A stretch of DNA of 64,000 nucleotides, taken from contig NZ_CP024190.1 of assembly GCF_003391395.1 (NCBI RefSeq), positions 558,001 through 622,000 of the forward strand. The letters run 5' to 3'. Positions 32,773 to 41,681 of the stretch are shown piece after piece. Position 1 is the stretch's first letter; every line of letters starts with the position of its first letter. The translations under genes and the position numbers were made by a program. This DNA comes from Mycobacterium marinum (GTDB lineage Bacteria; Actinomycetota; Actinomycetes; Mycobacteriales; Mycobacteriaceae). A model generated the notes under the pieces. The model ran no database searches. It worked only from the letters and a program-made list of their open reading frames with translations, and was not told the origin of the DNA.

Positions 32773-35700
32773 GCAGACTGATCTTCGAGGCCCGCCGGCG
32801 GCTGGCGCCGCCGAATACCCGCAAGGGCACCATCACCATCGAGGCTCCGCCGGAGTTGCCCCGGGTGATTCCGCCGTCGATGTTGCGGCGTGCGATGCCT
32901 GTTCTGATCGTGATCCTCATCGTCGGAATGATCATCGCCCTGGTGGCGACCGGGATGAAGATGATTTCCCCGCAGACCCTGTTCTTCCCCTTCGTGCTGC
33001 TGCTGGCCGCGACCGCGCTCTTCCGCGGCAACGACAAGAAGATGCGCACCGAGGAAGTCGACGCCGAACGGGCCGATTACCTGCGTTATCTGTCGGTGGT
33101 GCGGGACAACATCCGGGCCCAGGCGGCTCAGCAGCGGGCCGCGGCGCAGTGGTCCCATCCCGACCCGGACGTGTTGGCCGCGGTGCCCGGATCCCGTCGG
33201 CAGTGGGAGCGCGACCCGCACGATCCCGACTTCCTGGTGCTGCGGGCCGGCCGCCATTCCGTGCCGCTCACCACCACCCTGCGGGTTAGCGACACCGCGG
33301 ATGAAATCGACTTGGAGCCGGTGTCGCACAGTGCATTACGTAGCCTGCTCGACACCCAACGCACGGTTCGTGACGTGCCGACCGGGATCGATCTGACCAA
33401 GGTCTCGCGGGTCACCCTCGTCGGGGACCGTGCCCAGGTGCGCGACGCGCTGCGGGCCTGGGTTGCCCAAGCGGTGACCTGGCACGACCCGACGGTGCTG
33501 GGAGTGGCGCTGGCCACCCGCGACCTGGAAAGCGGCCAGTGGTCCTGGCTGAAGTGGTTGCCGCACGTCGACATCCCCGGTCAGGCCGACGGCGTGGGCC
33601 CGGCCCGCTACCTGGCGGCCGACCCCGATGACCTGGTCGAAATGTTGGCTCCCGCGATACTCGATCGACCCGCCTACGCTGGATCGGCAGCAGACGCGTT
33701 GCGGCACTTGCTGATCGTGGTCGACGATCCCGACTACGACATCAACGCGTCGATGCTGGCGATGGGCCGCGCCGGGGTCACCGTGGTGCACTGTTCGTCC
33801 ACCCTTCCGCACCGCGAGCAGTATTCGGATCCGGAGAAGCCGATCCTGCGCATCGAGGATGGCGCCATCACCCGCTGGCAGACCGGCGGCGGCTGGCAGG
33901 CCTACATTGACCACGCGGACCAGTTGGGTGCCGACGAAGCCTCGCACCTGGCCCGCCGGCTGTCACGGTGGGATTCCAACCCAACGCATGCCGGGCTGCG
34001 CTCGGCGGCCACCCGCGGCGCGAGCTTCACCACGCTGCTGGGCATCCCGGACGCTTCACAGCTGGATGTACAGGCAATCTGGGGTCAGCGCCGCCGCGAC
34101 GACGAGTTGCGCGTGCCGATCGGCATCACCGCCAGCGGCGAGCCGTTGATGTTCGACCTGAAGGACGAAGCCGAAGGCGGGATGGGGCCGCACGGCCTGA
34201 TGATCGGCATGACCGGGTCCGGGAAATCCCAGACCCTGATGTCGATCTTGCTGTCGCTGTTGACAACTCACTCAGCGGAGCGGCTCATCGTCATCTACGC
34301 CGACTTCAAGGGTGAGGCCGGGGCGGACAGCTTCCGGAATTTCCCTCAGGTCGTCGCGGTGATCTCCAACATGGCCGAGAAGAAGTCGTTGGCCGACCGG
34401 TTCGCCGACACCCTGCGCGGTGAGGTGGCTCGTCGCGAGACGCTGTTGCGCGAGGCCGGCCGCAAGATCCAGGGCAGCGCCTTCAACTCGGTGCTCGAGT
34501 ACGAGAACGCCCGGGAATCGGGGGGCGTTGCCGGACTTGACCTTCCCCCGATCCCGACGCTGTTCGTGGTCGCCGACGAGTTCACCCTGATGCTGGCCGA
34601 CCATCCCGAGTACGCGGAGCTGTTCGACTACGTGGCTCGTAAAGGCCGGTCGTTCCGCATCCACATCCTGTTCGCGTCCCAGACCCTCGATGTCGGCAAG
34701 ATCAAGGACATCGACAAGAACACCTCCTATCGGATCGGGCTGAAAGTGGCCAGCGCCAGCGTTTCTCGCCAGATCATCGGGGTGGAGGACGCCTACCACA
34801 TCGAGGCGGGCAAAGAGCACAAGGGCGTCGGCTTTCTGGTTCCGGCGCCGGGTGCGGCCCCGATCCGGTTCCGCAGCACCTACGTCGACGGCATCTACGA
34901 GCCGCCCCAGCAGACCAAGACCCGGGTTGTGCACAACATCCCGGAGCCCAAGTTGTTCACCGCCACCGCGGTGGAGCCGGATCCGGACACCGTCATCTCC
35001 GAGGTCGAAGAGGAGCACCCGGTTGGTCCGCCGCGCAAGCTGATCGCAACGATCGGCGAACAGCTGGCCCGCTACGGTCCGCAGGCGCCACGGCTGTGGC
35101 TGCCGCCGTTGGACGAGCCCATCCCGTTGAGCACGCTGCTGGCCACGGCCGGGGTGGCGCAACGACAGTGGCGCTGGCCCCTCGGCGAGATCGACAAGCC
35201 ATTCGAGATGCGCCGCGACCCGCTGGTGTTCGATGCGAACTCGTCGGCCGGGAACTTGGTGATCCATGGTGGTCCCAAATCCGGAAAGTCCACCGCGCTG
35301 CAGTCGTTCATGCTGTCGGCCGCCAGCCTGCATTCGCCCAGCGAGGTCACGTTCTATTGCCTGGACTACGGCGGCGGGCAACTGCGGGCGCTGCAGGATC
35401 TGGCCCACGTCGGTAGCGTCGCATCCGCACTGGAACCCGAACGCATTCGGCGCACCTTCGGTGAGTTGGAGCAGTTGCTGCTGGCGCGTCAGCAGCGCGA
35501 GGTGTTCCGGGACCGGGGTGGAAACGGTCAGGCCCATGGTTCGGTCCCCGACGACGGTTTCGGCGAGGTATTCCTGGTCATCGACAACCTGTACGCGTTC
35601 AGCCGCGACAACACCGACCAGTTCAACACTCGTAACCCGTTGCTGGCCAGGGTGACTGAGTTGGTCAATGTCGGCATGGCGTACGGGATCCACGTCATCA

Positions 35701-36770
35701 TCACCACCCCCAGCTGGCTGGAAGTGCCGTTGGCGATGCGCGACGGTCTGGGGATGCGTCTCGAACTGCGGTTGCACGACGCGCGGGACAGCAACGTGCG
35801 GGTGGTCGGCGCGCTACGTCGACCGGCTGAATCCGTTCCGCACGACCAGCCCGGCCGCGGGCTGACCATGGCCGCCGAGCATTTCCTGTTCGCCGCGCCA
35901 GAGCTGGATCAGGTGCCGGCAATCAACGCGCGCTACCCGGGCATGGCCGCCCCACCGGTGCGGCTGTTGCCGATCGACCTTGCCCCGGACGCGGTCGGAA
36001 ACCTCTATCGCGGCCCGGATCAGATCGTCATCGGTCAGCGCGAAGAAGACTTGGCGCCGGTGGTGCTCAACCTTGCCGAGAACCCGCTGTTGATGGTGTT
36101 CGGTGACAGCAAGTCGGGCAAGACGACCCTGCTGCGCCACATCATCCGCACCGTACGTGAGCACTCCACCGAGGATCAGGTGGCTTTCACCGTGCTGGAT
36201 CGACGGCTGCATCTCGTTGACGAGCCGTTATTCCCCGAAAACGAGTACACCGCCAACATCGATCGGATCGTCCCGGCGATGCTGGGCCTGGCCAACCTGA
36301 TCGACTCACGACGGCCGCCGGCGGGCATGTCTGCCGCGGAGCTGGCCCGGTGGACTTATCAGGGCCACACCCACTACCTGATCATCGATGACGTTGACCA
36401 GATCCCGGACACGGCCGCGATGTCGGGTCCCTTTGCCGGGCAGCGGCCGTGGACACCGCTGATCGGTCTGCTGGCCCAAGCCGCAGATCTCGGGTTGCGG
36501 GTGATCGTCACGGCGCGCGCGTCCGGATCGGCGCACGCGCTGATGACCAGCCCGCTGTTGCGCCGGTTCAACGATCTGCAGGCGACCACGTTGATGTTGG
36601 CGGGCAACCCGCAAGACAGCGGCAAGATCCGCGGTCAACGGTTCAGTCGCCTGCCGGCGGGACGAGCGATGTTGTTGGGCGACAGTGATGATCCGACGTA
36701 CGTGCAATTGGTCAATCCGCTTGTCGGTGAGGCCACGACAGTTACTGAAACGCAGCAGAAGGGAAATTAG
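32769..36770 (+). CDS. eccC3: ESX-3 FtsK/SpoIIIE-type ATPase EccC3
   Basis: The 1,333-residue motor has two N-terminal membrane spans (about 43-62 and 69-85), a DUF-type stalk and three FtsK/SpoIIIE ATPase domains. Their P-loops are GMTGSGKS (480-487), GGPKSGKS (834-841) and GDSKSGKT (1112-1119). Domain 1 has FVVADEF as Walker B. In type VII systems the first domain drives secretion and the third binds the C-terminal signals of Esx substrates. The gene is a single fused open frame, as expected for ESX-3, unlike the split eccCa/eccCb of ESX-1. pe5 starts 2 bp after its stop. Confidence 0.97.
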   Translation: MSRLIFEARRRLAPPNTRKGTITIEAPPELPRVIPPSMLRRAMPVLIVILIVGMIIALVATGMKMISPQTLFFPFVLLLAATALFRGNDKKMRTEEVDAERADYLRYLSVVRDNIRAQAAQQRAAAQWSHPDPDVLAAVPGSRRQWERDPHDPDFLVLRAGRHSVPLTTTLRVSDTADEIDLEPVSHSALRSLLDTQRTVRDVPTGIDLTKVSRVTLVGDRAQVRDALRAWVAQAVTWHDPTVLGVALATRDLESGQWSWLKWLPHVDIPGQADGVGPARYLAADPDDLVEMLAPAILDRPAYAGSAADALRHLLIVVDDPDYDINASMLAMGRAGVTVVHCSSTLPHREQYSDPEKPILRIEDGAITRWQTGGGWQAYIDHADQLGADEASHLARRLSRWDSNPTHAGLRSAATRGASFTTLLGIPDASQLDVQAIWGQRRRDDELRVPIGITASGEPLMFDLKDEAEGGMGPHGLMIGMTGSGKSQTLMSILLSLLTTHSAERLIVIYADFKGEAGADSFRNFPQVVAVISNMAEKKSLADRFADTLRGEVARRETLLREAGRKIQGSAFNSVLEYENARESGGVAGLDLPPIPTLFVVADEFTLMLADHPEYAELFDYVARKGRSFRIHILFASQTLDVGKIKDIDKNTSYRIGLKVASASVSRQIIGVEDAYHIEAGKEHKGVGFLVPAPGAAPIRFRSTYVDGIYEPPQQTKTRVVHNIPEPKLFTATAVEPDPDTVISEVEEEHPVGPPRKLIATIGEQLARYGPQAPRLWLPPLDEPIPLSTLLATAGVAQRQWRWPLGEIDKPFEMRRDPLVFDANSSAGNLVIHGGPKSGKSTALQSFMLSAASLHSPSEVTFYCLDYGGGQLRALQDLAHVGSVASALEPERIRRTFGELEQLLLARQQREVFRDRGGNGQAHGSVPDDGFGEVFLVIDNLYAFSRDNTDQFNTRNPLLARVTELVNVGMAYGIHVIITTPSWLEVPLAMRDGLGMRLELRLHDARDSNVRVVGALRRPAESVPHDQPGRGLTMAAEHFLFAAPELDQVPAINARYPGMAAPPVRLLPIDLAPDAVGNLYRGPDQIVIGQREEDLAPVVLNLAENPLLMVFGDSKSGKTTLLRHIIRTVREHSTEDQVAFTVLDRRLHLVDEPLFPENEYTANIDRIVPAMLGLANLIDSRRPPAGMSAAELARWTYQGHTHYLIIDDVDQIPDTAAMSGPFAGQRPWTPLIGLLAQAADLGLRVIVTARASGSAHALMTSPLLRRFNDLQATTLMLAGNPQDSGKIRGQRFSRLPAGRAMLLGDSDDPTYVQLVNPLVGEATTVTETQQKGN

Positions 36771-36772
36771 TC

Positions 36773-37081
36773 ATGACGTTGCGAGTGGTTCCGGAGGGAT
36801 TGGCCGCGGCTAGTGCTGCGGTGGAAGCGCTGACGGCCCGGCTGGCGGCTGCGCACGCAAGCGCATCCCCAGTGATCTCAGCGGTGGTGCCCGCCGCGGT
36901 CGATCCGGTGTCGTTGCAGACTGCGGCCGGGTTCAGCGCCCAAGGCATTGAGCACGCTGCGGTGGCGGCCGAGGGTGTCGAAGAGTTGGGACGAGCCGGT
37001 CTCGGCGTTGGTGAGTCCGGCGTGAGCTATCTCGCCGGCGATGCGGTTGCCGCTGCTACCTACGGGATCGCAGGCGCCTGA
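36773..37081 (+). CDS. pe5: PE family protein PE5
   Basis: The 102-residue protein consists only of the PE domain: two long helices, opening MTLRVVPEGLAAASAAVEAL with Pro-Glu at residues 7-8. The YxxxD/E-type secretion motif is YLAGD (about 88-92). It pairs with PPE4, whose gene begins 2 bp downstream, and the heterodimer is exported by ESX-3 with the aid of EspG3. In M. tuberculosis PE5-PPE4 is required for iron acquisition through mycobactin. The length equals Rv0285. Confidence 0.95.
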   Translation: MTLRVVPEGLAAASAAVEALTARLAAAHASASPVISAVVPAAVDPVSLQTAAGFSAQGIEHAAVAAEGVEELGRAGLGVGESGVSYLAGDAVAAATYGIAGA

Positions 37082-37083
37082 CA

Positions 37084-38637
37084 ATGGCTGTTGCCGCCGG
37101 TCCTATCTGGATTGCGTCGCCACCCGAGGTGCATTCGGCGATGCTGAGTAGCGGTCCCGGCCCGGCTTCGCTGCTTGCAGCGGCCGGAGTCTGGAGCGCG
37201 CTCAGCGCCGAGTATGCCTTGACGGCGGCGGAACTCAGTGAGGTACTGGCGGCGGTGCAAGCGGGAGCCTGGCAGGGGCCAAGCGGTTTCCAGTACGTGG
37301 CCGCGCATCTTCCGTATGTGGCATGGCTGCTGCAGGCCAGCGCCGATGGTGCCGGCAAGGCGGCCGAGCACGAGGCCGCTGCGGTGGCCTACTCGGCCGC
37401 GTTGGCGGCAATGCCGACGCTCACCGAGCTGGGCGCAAATCACGCCCTGCACGGTGTCCTGGTCGCAACGAACTTCTTTGGGCTCAATGCGATTCCGATC
37501 GCGCTCAATGAAGCCGACTACGTCCGGATGTGGGTGCAGGCCGCTACCACCATGGGTTTGTATCAGGCGACTGCGGGTGCGGCGCTGGCCTCGGCGCCGC
37601 GCACCGGTCCGCCGCCGAAGGTGGTCAACCCCGGCGGTGGGCAGGTGGCTCACCTTGCCGCCGACGCGGCCCAGGCGCAGTCCGGTGCCGCAGCGCCAGG
37701 GGGCTCTGACCCCTGGCAGTTGCTTTGGCAGTTGCTGCAATATCTGTGGAATGCCTACACCGGGTTCAACACCTGGATGTTCGATTTGATCTGGGAATTC
37801 CTGCAGGACCCAATCGGAAACACGATCAAAATCATCATCGCGTTCCTGACCAACCCGTTGCAGGCCATCATCACCTACGGCCCACTGTTGTTCGCGTTGA
37901 GCTATCAGATTTTCTTCAACCTCGTCGGCTGGCCGACCTGGGCCCTGATCTTGAGTTCTCCTTTCCTGCTGCCGGCGGCGCTGGGTCTGGCCTTGAGCGC
38001 CATAGCGTTCACGCCCATCCAGATTGCGGCGGAGGTGCCGGCCGCGGCCGCGCCACTGGCCGCCGCGGCCGTCACTGCCAAGTCTGTGTTCCCGGCGGCC
38101 AGCCTCGCTTCGCCGGGCACCGGCTCCGCGGGGGCTCCTGCGTCGGGCGCCGGCGCCGGCGCACCCGGAAGTGCGCCACCGGGCCCGGCCGCTCCGGCGC
38201 CGGCGAGTTTTCTCTATGCCGTTGGTGGCAGCGGTGATTGGGGTCCCAGCCTGGGGCCAACGGTAGGCGGTCGAAGCGGTGCCAAGGCGCCGGCGGCGAC
38301 CATCCCGGCGGCCGGCGCGGCGGCGGCCAGCCGAGCCTCCGCGCGCAGCCGGCGACGTCGGCGAACCGAAATGCGGGACTACGGAGACGAATTCCTGGAT
38401 ATGGACGCAAATGGTGTCACCGGGCCGGCGGTGACCGACGACGCCGCACGGGCGTCCGAGCGTGGGGCCGGGCAATTCGGCTTCGCCGGCACCGTATCCA
38501 CCGAGGCGGTGTTGCAGGCCGCGGGCCTGACGGAGCTCGTGGTGGACGAATTTGGAAACGGTCCCCGGATGCCGATGGTGCCGGGCAGCTGGGACAGCCC
38601 CCAGGAAGGGAGAGAAGACGGTTTACAAAGTGAGTGA
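37084..38637 (+). CDS. ppe4: PPE-PPW family protein PPE4
   Basis: The 517-residue protein opens with the PPE domain (about 1-175, IWIASPPEVHSAMLSSGPGPASLL) and ends with GFAGT and PMVPGSW, the PPE-PPW motifs. A hydrophobic stretch in the middle (about 260-320) may insert in the outer membrane. It forms a dimer with PE5, encoded 2 bp upstream. The N-terminal domain is clearly a paralogue of that of PPE3 in this window, but it lacks the HDHDHDH run. It is followed by a 36-bp gap before esxG that ends in an AAGGAG site. Confidence 0.93.
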   Translation: MAVAAGPIWIASPPEVHSAMLSSGPGPASLLAAAGVWSALSAEYALTAAELSEVLAAVQAGAWQGPSGFQYVAAHLPYVAWLLQASADGAGKAAEHEAAAVAYSAALAAMPTLTELGANHALHGVLVATNFFGLNAIPIALNEADYVRMWVQAATTMGLYQATAGAALASAPRTGPPPKVVNPGGGQVAHLAADAAQAQSGAAAPGGSDPWQLLWQLLQYLWNAYTGFNTWMFDLIWEFLQDPIGNTIKIIIAFLTNPLQAIITYGPLLFALSYQIFFNLVGWPTWALILSSPFLLPAALGLALSAIAFTPIQIAAEVPAAAAPLAAAAVTAKSVFPAASLASPGTGSAGAPASGAGAGAPGSAPPGPAAPAPASFLYAVGGSGDWGPSLGPTVGGRSGAKAPAATIPAAGAAAASRASARSRRRRRTEMRDYGDEFLDMDANGVTGPAVTDDAARASERGAGQFGFAGTVSTEAVLQAAGLTELVVDEFGNGPRMPMVPGSWDSPQEGREDGLQSE

Positions 38638-38673
38638 CCGAAACCCACGCCGAGAGGAGACAAGGAGATAGTT

Positions 38674-38967
38674 ATGAGTCTTTTGGATGCACACATTCCA
38701 CAGTTGGTGGCGTCGCAGGCAGCGTTTGGCGCGAAGGCCGGATTGATGCGCCACACCATCAGCCAGGCCGAGCAGGCTGCGCTGTCGGCGCAGGCGTTTC
38801 ACCAGGGCGAGTCCGCGGCATCTTTTCAGGCCGCCCACGCGCGTTTCGTCGCGGCAGCCGCCAAGGTGAACACCTTGCTGGATATCGCGCAGGCGAACCT
38901 GGGCGAAGCCGCCGGCACCTATGTGGCTGCCGACGCTGCGGCCGCCTCTGCCTACACCGGTTTCTGA
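38674..38967 (+). CDS. esxG: ESAT-6-like protein EsxG
   Basis: The 97-residue WXG100-family protein forms a tight heterodimer with EsxH and is exported by ESX-3. The usual WXG turn is replaced by FHQGES, as in M. tuberculosis EsxG. The AAGGAG site before the ATG is strong, and the gene probably has a promoter of its own in front, as reported for Rv0287. The dimer functions in metal uptake and, in pathogens, in blocking host phagosome sorting. The sequence differs from M. tuberculosis at only a few positions. Confidence 0.96.
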   Translation: MSLLDAHIPQLVASQAAFGAKAGLMRHTISQAEQAALSAQAFHQGESAASFQAAHARFVAAAAKVNTLLDIAQANLGEAAGTYVAADAAAASAYTGF

Positions 38968-38995
38968 GTCCAGTCATAGAACGAAAGGGTTTGTG

Positions 38996-39286
38996 ATGTC
39001 ACAGATCATGTACAACTACCCGGCGATGCTGGCCCACGCCGGGGACATGTCGGGCTACGCCGGCACGATGCAGGGGCTGGGTGCCGACATCTCCGCCGAG
39101 CAGGCCGCGTTGTCCAGCGCCTGGCAGGGTGACACCGGGGTGACCTACCAGGCGTGGCAGGCACAGTGGAACCAGGCGATGGAAGACCTGGTGCGGGCCT
39201 ACCAGTCGATGTCTGGAACCCACGAAGCCAACACCATGGCCATGCTGGCTCGCGACACGTCCGAAGCCGCAAAATGGGGCGGCTAA
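38996..39286 (+). CDS. esxH: ESAT-6-like protein EsxH (TB10.4)
   Basis: The 96-residue partner of EsxG has an intact WXG turn (SAWQGDTG, about 42-49) and the C-terminal YxxxD/E-like region of exported Esx proteins. The ATG at 38996 gives the family length, 28 bp after esxG. In M. tuberculosis EsxH a zinc ion is bound by His14, His70, His76 and Glu77. Here H14, H76 and E77 are present, but residue 70 is Gln (codon CAG at 39203-39205). The zinc site may thus be weaker or different. Confidence 0.96.
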   Translation: MSQIMYNYPAMLAHAGDMSGYAGTMQGLGADISAEQAALSSAWQGDTGVTYQAWQAQWNQAMEDLVRAYQSMSGTHEANTMAMLARDTSEAAKWGG

Positions 39287-39294
39287 TCCTTTAA

Positions 39295-40191
39295 ATGGAG
39301 TCAATGCCCAACGCAGTTGAACTCACGGTCGAGAACGCGTGGTTTATTGCGGAGATGGTTGGCGCGGGCACCTTTCCGTGGGTGCTCGCGATCACCACGC
39401 CCTACAGCGATGAGGCCCAGCGCAGTGCCTTTTTCGCGCGGCAACGAGATGAGCTGACCCAGCTAGGTCTGTTGTCCTCGGACGGTGTGGTCAATCCGGC
39501 GGTGGCCGAGTGGATCAAAGTGGTCTGCTTTCCCGAGCGGTGGCTGGACCTGCGTTACGTGGGTCCAGGCACGGGCAACGGCGGCGAGGATCTGTTGCGT
39601 GGCATCGTGGCGCAAAATGCCGGAATCATGGGCAAGGCCGGCAAGGCCCACCCGAGCTTCAACACCGTTGTCGCGCTGCGTAATGCCCAATTGGTCACCT
39701 TCACGGCAATGGACATCGACGACCCCAGGGCGCTGGTTCCGGTGCTCGGGGTCGGACTGTCGGCCCGGCCGCCGGCCCGCTTCGAGGAATTCAGCATGCC
39801 GATGCGGGTCGGTGCCAGGGCCGATGAGCGGTTGCGCTCCGGCGAGTCGCTCGACGAGGTTCTCGACTACCTCGGCATTCCAGTTTCGGCGCGGCCGGTG
39901 GTCCAGGCCGTCTTCTCCGGGCCGCGCAGCTACGTCGAGATTGTCGCCGGCTGCAATCGCGACGGCGAGCACACCACCACCGACGTCGGCCTGAGCATCG
40001 TCGATACCACCGCGGGGCGAGTGCTGGTCAGCCCGTCGCGCGCCTTCGACGGGGAATGGGTCTCCACCTTCAGCGCCGGGACTCCCTTCGCGACAGCGGT
40101 CGCGATAGACCAACTGATCGCCAACCTGCCGGACGGCCAGTGGTTCCCCGGCCAAAGGTTGTCCCGAGATTTCTCGAGTCAACCCTCCTAG
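39295..40191 (+). CDS. espG3: ESX-3 chaperone EspG3
   Basis: The 298-residue cytoplasmic protein belongs to the EspG family, opening with MPNAVELTVENAWFIAEMVGAG. EspG binds the tip of PE-PPE dimers from the same system (here PE5-PPE4 and probably PPE3) and keeps them soluble for export. It starts 8 bp after esxH. The ATG at 39295 was used; an alternative ATG lies three codons later. The C-terminal SRDFSSQPS is short and variable in the family. 68 bp separate it from eccD3. Confidence 0.94.
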   Translation: MESMPNAVELTVENAWFIAEMVGAGTFPWVLAITTPYSDEAQRSAFFARQRDELTQLGLLSSDGVVNPAVAEWIKVVCFPERWLDLRYVGPGTGNGGEDLLRGIVAQNAGIMGKAGKAHPSFNTVVALRNAQLVTFTAMDIDDPRALVPVLGVGLSARPPARFEEFSMPMRVGARADERLRSGESLDEVLDYLGIPVSARPVVQAVFSGPRSYVEIVAGCNRDGEHTTTDVGLSIVDTTAGRVLVSPSRAFDGEWVSTFSAGTPFATAVAIDQLIANLPDGQWFPGQRLSRDFSSQPS

Positions 40192-40259
40192 TGACCTCCT
40201 AGCAATGAGAAAGAGAGCATGATGTCCCAGCAACGGCCGCAGCGCCTTTCGAGGGCCCA

Positions 40260-41681
40260 ATGATGTCCGGCACCGTCATGCCGATCGTCCGCGTCGCGAT
40301 TCTGGCGGACAGCCGGCTGACGGAAGTTGCGCTGCCCGCGGAGCTACCGCTACGCGAAATCCTGCCTGCCGTACAGCGGTTGGTGATTCCGGTGGCCGAA
40401 GACGGTGACGCTGGATCGGCCGACCTGGGCATAGCTGGACATCTGAGCCTGGCGCCCGTCGGTGGGGCGCCGTTCAGCCTGGACGCCAGCCTGGACACCG
40501 TCGGGGTGGTCGACGGCGATCTGCTCGTGCTGCAGCCGGTACCCACCGGTCCGGCCGCGCCGGGAATCGTCGAGGACATCGCCGACGCGGCCATGATCTT
40601 CTCGACTTCGCGGTTGCGGCCCTGGGACGCCCGGCATCTGCAACGCGGCGCGCTGGCGGCGTTGATCGGTGTGGCGCTGGCGGGATCCGGCCTGGCGGTC
40701 GCCTACCGGGCGGCCACCGGTGCACTGGCCGGACTGCTCATCGTCAGTGTGATCGCGGTGGCCATGGCGTTGGCCGGTCTGCTGTTGGGCGCCCGTTCGC
40801 CACGAACCGGTATCGCATTGTCGATCGCCGCGTTGGCGCCCGTCGGCGCGGCGCTGGCGCTGGCGGTGCCCGGATCGTTTGGTGCCGCGCAGGTGCTGCT
40901 CGCGGCCGCCGGCGTGACCGCTTGGTCGCTGATCTGTCTGATGGTTCCCGGTGAGCAGCGTGAGCGCATCGTCGCGCTGTTCACCGCCGTGGCTGTGGTC
41001 GGGGCCGCGCTGTTGCTTGCGGCCGGTGCCGAACTGCTCTGGCAGCTGCCGGTGTCGAGCATTGGCTGCGGATTGATCGTGGCGGCGCTGCTGGTCACCA
41101 TCCAGGCTGCTCAGCTCTCCGCGGTGTGGGCGCGCTTCCCGTTGCCGGTGATCCCGGCGCCGGGGGACCCCACCCCGTCGGCTCCATCGCTGCGAGTGTT
41201 GGAGGACCTGCCGCGGCGGGTGCGGGTCAGTGACGCCCACCAGAGCGGTTTCATCGCCGCGGCCGTACTGCTCAGCGTGCTGGGGTCGGTGGCAATCGCG
41301 CTCCGCCCGGACATGGTGAGCGCTCTGGGCTGGTACGTGGTCGCGGCAACCGCGGCGACCGCCACGTTGCGCGCCCGGATTTGGGATTCGGCCGCCTGCA
41401 AGGCATGGCTGCTCACCCAGCCCTATCTGGTAGGCGGGACGCTGTTGGTGCTCTACGCCGCGACCGGCCACTTCATTGCTGCCTTCGGCGCATTGGTGGT
41501 GCTGGCGGTGCTGGCGGTGGCCTGGGTTGTGGTCGCACTGAATCCCGTCATCGGCTCGCCGGAAAGCTACTCGCTGCCGCTGCGGCGGCTGTTGGGCTTC
41601 CTCGCCGCGGGCTTGGACGCGTCGCTTATCCCGGTCATGGCGTATCTGGTGGGCTTGTTCACCTGGGTGCTCAATCGATGA
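40260..41681 (+). CDS. eccD3: ESX-3 membrane channel component EccD3
   Basis: The 473-residue protein has an N-terminal ubiquitin-like domain (about 9-95, IVRVAILADSRLTEVALP) followed by about 11 membrane spans. Two EccD copies per unit line the membrane vestibule of type VII secretion machines. The ATG at 40260 follows a GAGGG site. A 14-codon frame (from 40219) with its own ribosome site ends by overlapping this start and could couple translation to upstream genes. The stop overlaps the mycP3 start by 4 bp. Confidence 0.95.
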   Translation: MMSGTVMPIVRVAILADSRLTEVALPAELPLREILPAVQRLVIPVAEDGDAGSADLGIAGHLSLAPVGGAPFSLDASLDTVGVVDGDLLVLQPVPTGPAAPGIVEDIADAAMIFSTSRLRPWDARHLQRGALAALIGVALAGSGLAVAYRAATGALAGLLIVSVIAVAMALAGLLLGARSPRTGIALSIAALAPVGAALALAVPGSFGAAQVLLAAAGVTAWSLICLMVPGEQRERIVALFTAVAVVGAALLLAAGAELLWQLPVSSIGCGLIVAALLVTIQAAQLSAVWARFPLPVIPAPGDPTPSAPSLRVLEDLPRRVRVSDAHQSGFIAAAVLLSVLGSVAIALRPDMVSALGWYVVAATAATATLRARIWDSAACKAWLLTQPYLVGGTLLVLYAATGHFIAAFGALVVLAVLAVAWVVVALNPVIGSPESYSLPLRRLLGFLAAGLDASLIPVMAYLVGLFTWVLNR

